A stretch of 7,881 nt of DNA from Synechococcaceae bacterium WB8_1B_136 (lineage in GTDB: Bacteria > Cyanobacteriota > Cyanobacteriia > PCC-6307 > Cyanobiaceae): positions 1 to 7,881 of the forward strand of contig RGNC01000089.1 of NCBI GenBank assembly GCA_010029175.1, in the 5' to 3' direction. The notes under the pieces were generated by a model. It had not been told where the DNA came from. It saw nothing but the letters and a program-made list of their open reading frames with translations, and searched no databases. The stretch's first letter is position 1, and each line of letters opens with the position of its first letter. Below, piece after piece: positions 5,984 to 7,881 of the stretch. The position numbers were made by a program, and so were the translations under genes.

Positions 5984-6316
5984 ATGGCGTTGAGCTTCGA
6001 TCAGCGGGTGTGGCGGGCGGTGGCCCTGATCCCGGAGGGTCGCCTGGCCACCTACGGCCAGATCGCCGAGCAGATCGGTGCCTATGGCTGTGCCCGCCAG
6101 GTGGGCTGGGCCCTGCGGCGGCTGCCGCTGGGCACGGCGGTGCCCTGGCACAGGGTGGTGAATGCCCAGGGGCGGATCAGCCTCAGCCCCAGCCGGGAGG
6201 GTTCCGACTGGATGCAGCGGGAGCTGCTGCTGGCGGAGGGCATCCCGGTGGACGCCGTGGGCCGGCTGCCGCTGGCCCTGCACCGCTGGCAGGGTGACTG
6301 CGGGGATGTCTCCTGA
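5984..6316 (+). CDS. Alkyltransferase-like protein (ATL, MGMT homologue without the active cysteine)
   Basis: A 110-residue protein equal to the DNA-binding domain of O6-alkylguanine-DNA alkyltransferase. The active-site motif PCHRV is replaced by PWHRVV (54-59), so Trp55 stands where the methyl-accepting cysteine should be. The protein can probably bind damaged guanine but not repair it. Conserved binding residues remain: Tyr24 (ATYGQIA), which matches the base-flipping tyrosine region, and Arg38 (CARQVGWALR), which matches the arginine finger. Known ATL proteins flag O6-alkylguanine for nucleotide excision repair. The ATG at 5984 gives the usual N-terminus (FDQRVWRAVALIPEGRLATYG); an ATG at 5951 would add 11 proline-rich residues. 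Neither start has a clear Shine-Dalgarno sequence. The stop codon lies within a 27-bp palindrome. Confidence 0.9.
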   Translation: MALSFDQRVWRAVALIPEGRLATYGQIAEQIGAYGCARQVGWALRRLPLGTAVPWHRVVNAQGRISLSPSREGSDWMQRELLLAEGIPVDAVGRLPLALHRWQGDCGDVS

Positions 6317-6341
6317 ATTCTGTACAGGCTGTACGGAATTC
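6315..6341. repeat. 27-bp near-perfect palindrome at the end of the ATL gene
   Basis: The left arm GAATTCTGTACAG (6315-6327) and right arm CTGTACGGAATTC (6329-6341) are inverted copies with one mismatch around a single base. In RNA the mismatch is a U-G pair, so an 11-bp stem with a 5-base loop can form. It overlaps the last two bases of the ATL stop codon and lies about 75 bp upstream of rsmB. There is no T-run after it, so a standard intrinsic terminator is not supported. It could be a protein-binding site, an mRNA-end stabilising hairpin or a small dispersed repeat. Confidence 0.6.
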
Positions 6342-6378
6342 ACGAGAGTCCCGCGGCGGGCTCCCCCTTCCCCCTGTT

Positions 6379-6406
6379 CCCGGGGGCGGCCCGTCGCGGC
6401 CCCGGG
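6379..6406. repeat. GC-rich inverted repeat before rsmB
   Basis: CCCGGGG (6379-6385) and CCCCGGG (6400-6406) are perfect 7-bp arms around a 14-base GC-rich loop, ending ten bases before the rsmB start. The RNA hairpin would be very stable and close enough to affect initiation of rsmB translation. In such GC-rich DNA it may also be chance. Confidence 0.3.
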
Positions 6407-6416
6407 TCAGCGCTAG

Positions 6417-7823
6417 TTGTGGAGCACTGCGCCCATCCGCTGGTTGCGTCCCGACTCCACCCCATCGCCCAGCGCCGCTGGTGCGGCCCCTGAACCGGTG
6501 GGCCTGGGGCCACGGCGGGTGGCCTGGCAGGTGCTGCAGGCGGTGGCGGCCGGGGCCTACGCCGATGGCGCCCTGGAGCGGGAGCTGGGGCGCACCGAGC
6601 TCTCGGTGGCGGATCGCGGCCTGGCCACCGAGCTGGCCTATGGGGCCATCCGCCAGCGGCGGTTGCTGGATGCCTGGCTGGACCTGCTGGGCAAGGTGCC
6701 GGCCCACAAGCAGCCGCCCAAGCTGCGCTGGTTGCTGCACCTGGGCCTCTATCAGCTGCTGGCCAGCGAGCGGGTGCCGGCGGCGGCGGCGGTGAGCACC
6801 ACGGTGGAGCTGGCCAAGCGCGGCGGCCTGACCCGGCTGGCGCCGGTGGTGAACGGCCTGTTGCGGGCCTTCCTGCGCCGGCAGCAGGCGGGCCAGCCCC
6901 TGCCCCTGTCCGCCGATCCGGCGGAGGCCCTGGGGGTGCGCCAGTCGTTGCCCGCCTGGCTGGCCGACGCACTGCTGCAATGGCTGCCGGAGGCCCAGGC
7001 GGAGGCTTTCGGCCGGGCCTGCAACACTCCGCCCGCCCTGGATCTGCGCGTGAACCGCCTGCGTAGCAGCCGCGAGGCGGTGCTGCAGGCCCTGGCGGCG
7101 GCGGGGGTGGCCGCCGAGCCGATCCCGGGGCTGCCCGATGGGCTCACCCTCACCGGCCGCAGTGGGGATCTGCGCCTGTTGCCGGGTTACGCCGAGGGCC
7201 ACTGGTGCGTGCAGGACCGGGCCGCCCAGCGCATCGCCCCGCTGCTCGATCCCCAGCCGGGGGAGCGCATCCTCGATGCCTGCGCAGCCCCCGGTGGCAA
7301 GAGCACCCACCTGGCCGAACTGATGCGGGATCAGGGCAGCGTGCTCGCTCTCGATCGCGGCGAAGCCCGGCTGCGGCGGGTGGAGCGCAACAGTGCCCGG
7401 CTGGGTTTGGGCTGCATCCAGCCCTGCCATGGCGATGCCGCCACCCTGGCGGCCGAGGCCCCCGAGCTGCGGGGCAGCTTTGATCGCATCCTGGTGGATG
7501 CCCCCTGTTCGGGTCTGGGCACCCTGGCCCGCCACGCCGATGCCCGCTGGCGGATTGATCCCTCGTCGATCGACGCTCTGGTGGTGCTGCAGCGCCAGCT
7601 GCTGGAGGGTTTGCTGCCGCTGCTGAAGCCCGGCGGCCGGCTCGTGTATGCCACCTGCACCGTGCATCCCCGCGAGAACGGCGAGCTGATCGCAGCTTTT
7701 CTCGCCGATCACCCCGGCTGGACCCTGCGGGAGAGCTGGCAGCTCTGGCCCGGGGCGCAGCAGGCTGGCGAGGGCGGCGTGGGTGGTGATGGCTTCTTTG
7801 CGGCTTCCCTGCAGGCGCCTTAG
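6417..7823 (+). CDS. rsmB: 16S rRNA (cytosine-967-C5)-methyltransferase RsmB (Sun/Fmu)
   Basis: A 468-residue rRNA methylase of the RsmB/NSUN group. The N-terminal NusB-like RNA-binding domain spans about 33-155 (RRVAWQVLQAV, then DRGLATELAYGAIRQRRLLDAWLD). The catalytic domain contains SAM motif I (ILDACAAPGGKSTHLAEL, 285-302), motif IV DAPCSG with Cys364, and motif VI YATCTVHPRENGE with nucleophile Cys414. It ends with the usual GGDGFFAASL. It should methylate C5 of cytosine 967 in 16S rRNA. The start is uncertain: a TTG at 6417 follows directly after an in-frame TAG, while TTG at 6444 or GTG at 6498 would remove a low-complexity leader and still keep the whole NusB-like domain. Its stop overlaps the stop of the convergent reverse-strand gene. 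Confidence 0.95.
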   Translation: MWSTAPIRWLRPDSTPSPSAAGAAPEPVGLGPRRVAWQVLQAVAAGAYADGALERELGRTELSVADRGLATELAYGAIRQRRLLDAWLDLLGKVPAHKQPPKLRWLLHLGLYQLLASERVPAAAAVSTTVELAKRGGLTRLAPVVNGLLRAFLRRQQAGQPLPLSADPAEALGVRQSLPAWLADALLQWLPEAQAEAFGRACNTPPALDLRVNRLRSSREAVLQALAAAGVAAEPIPGLPDGLTLTGRSGDLRLLPGYAEGHWCVQDRAAQRIAPLLDPQPGERILDACAAPGGKSTHLAELMRDQGSVLALDRGEARLRRVERNSARLGLGCIQPCHGDAATLAAEAPELRGSFDRILVDAPCSGLGTLARHADARWRIDPSSIDALVVLQRQLLEGLLPLLKPGGRLVYATCTVHPRENGELIAAFLADHPGWTLRESWQLWPGAQQAGEGGVGGDGFFAASLQAP

Positions 7824-7881
7824 GGCAGCGGCGGCGGGGCGCTCGGGCTGGCGGGTGGCGGCGGTGCCAGCGGCGGCGGTG
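7820..7881 (-). CDS. Proline-rich C-terminus of a convergent gene, possibly a penicillin-binding protein
   Basis: From the window edge the minus strand reads about 20 codons with no stop (PPPLAPPPPASPSAPPPPLP) and then TAA at 7820-7822. The stop overlaps the rsmB TAG by two bases. The proline/alanine/serine tail looks like the disordered end of a secreted or membrane protein. From memory, marine picocyanobacteria often carry a penicillin-binding protein next to the rsmB (sun) gene, which would fit; that is context and not sequence proof. No catalytic domain is visible here. GC-rich DNA can also give open frames by chance. Confidence 0.42.
   Translation of the reverse strand, partial: PPPLAPPPPASPSAPPPLP

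Noticed and set aside
6321..6335. Cyanobacterial LexA-like box (GTAC repeats) near the end of the ATL gene
   Set aside because: The two GTAC cores are separated by 5 bp where the LexA box has 4, and the flanking bases do not fit; the site is also downstream of the repair gene.
5897..6343. Extension of the trmH frame upstream to 6343
   Set aside because: The extra 149 residues are unlike any TrmH and run opposite the ATL gene; the family N-terminus begins at the ATG at 5896.
6183..7712. 509-codon minus-strand open frame opposite rsmB
   Set aside because: Low-complexity Gln/Gly/Arg composition and no recognisable motif; rsmB on the plus strand has full catalytic motifs.
1..7881. tRNA or rRNA genes, CRISPR arrays, insertion sequences or integration sites
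   Set aside because: No cloverleaf, regularly spaced repeat array, transposase or integrase signature was seen on either strand by eye.

Overview
High-GC bacterial DNA with tightly packed genes on both strands. The most likely source is a Cyanobium/Synechococcus-type picocyanobacterium. That is an inference from protein style: a cyanobacterial-looking type IV pilin leader, a TrmH-family tRNA methylase, an alkyltransferase-like protein, and an RsmB gene convergent with a proline-tailed gene. No diagnostic photosynthesis gene is present.

Layout. (1) 1-165, minus: N-terminus of a type IV prepilin cut by the window edge. (2) 166-2826: a two-component cluster. A membrane histidine kinase (plus) meets, tail to tail with a 14-nt overlap, a two-gene minus-strand operon: an OmpR/PhoB-type regulator followed by a stand-alone receiver, joined by an ATGA overlap. 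The OmpR-type receiver lacks about 15 residues (end of helix 1 plus strand 2) although its frame and phosphorylation residues are intact. Three 11-bp-spaced repeats lie upstream of the kinase. (3) 2850-4260: an accessory island of two type II toxin-antitoxin modules facing each other, vapBC (plus) and a MazE/MazF-like pair (minus). Each has a 4-nt GTGA antitoxin/toxin overlap and its own upstream inverted repeat. (4) 4309-7823: housekeeping-type genes. These are an orphan DppC-type ABC permease (plus), trmH (minus), an alkyltransferase-like DNA-damage protein (plus) and rsmB (plus). A near-perfect 27-bp palindrome covers the stop codon of the alkyltransferase-like gene. (5) 7820-7881, minus: the proline-rich C-terminus of a convergent gene, possibly a penicillin-binding protein.

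How the parts relate. The kinase and its two receivers probably form one branched signalling pathway. The two toxin-antitoxin modules are self-contained and probably acquired. TrmH and RsmB both methylate RNA (tRNA Gm18 and 16S rRNA m5C967). No RNA gene, CRISPR array, transposase or rho-independent terminator with a T-run was seen. The strongest oddity is the shortened receiver beside a complete stand-alone receiver.
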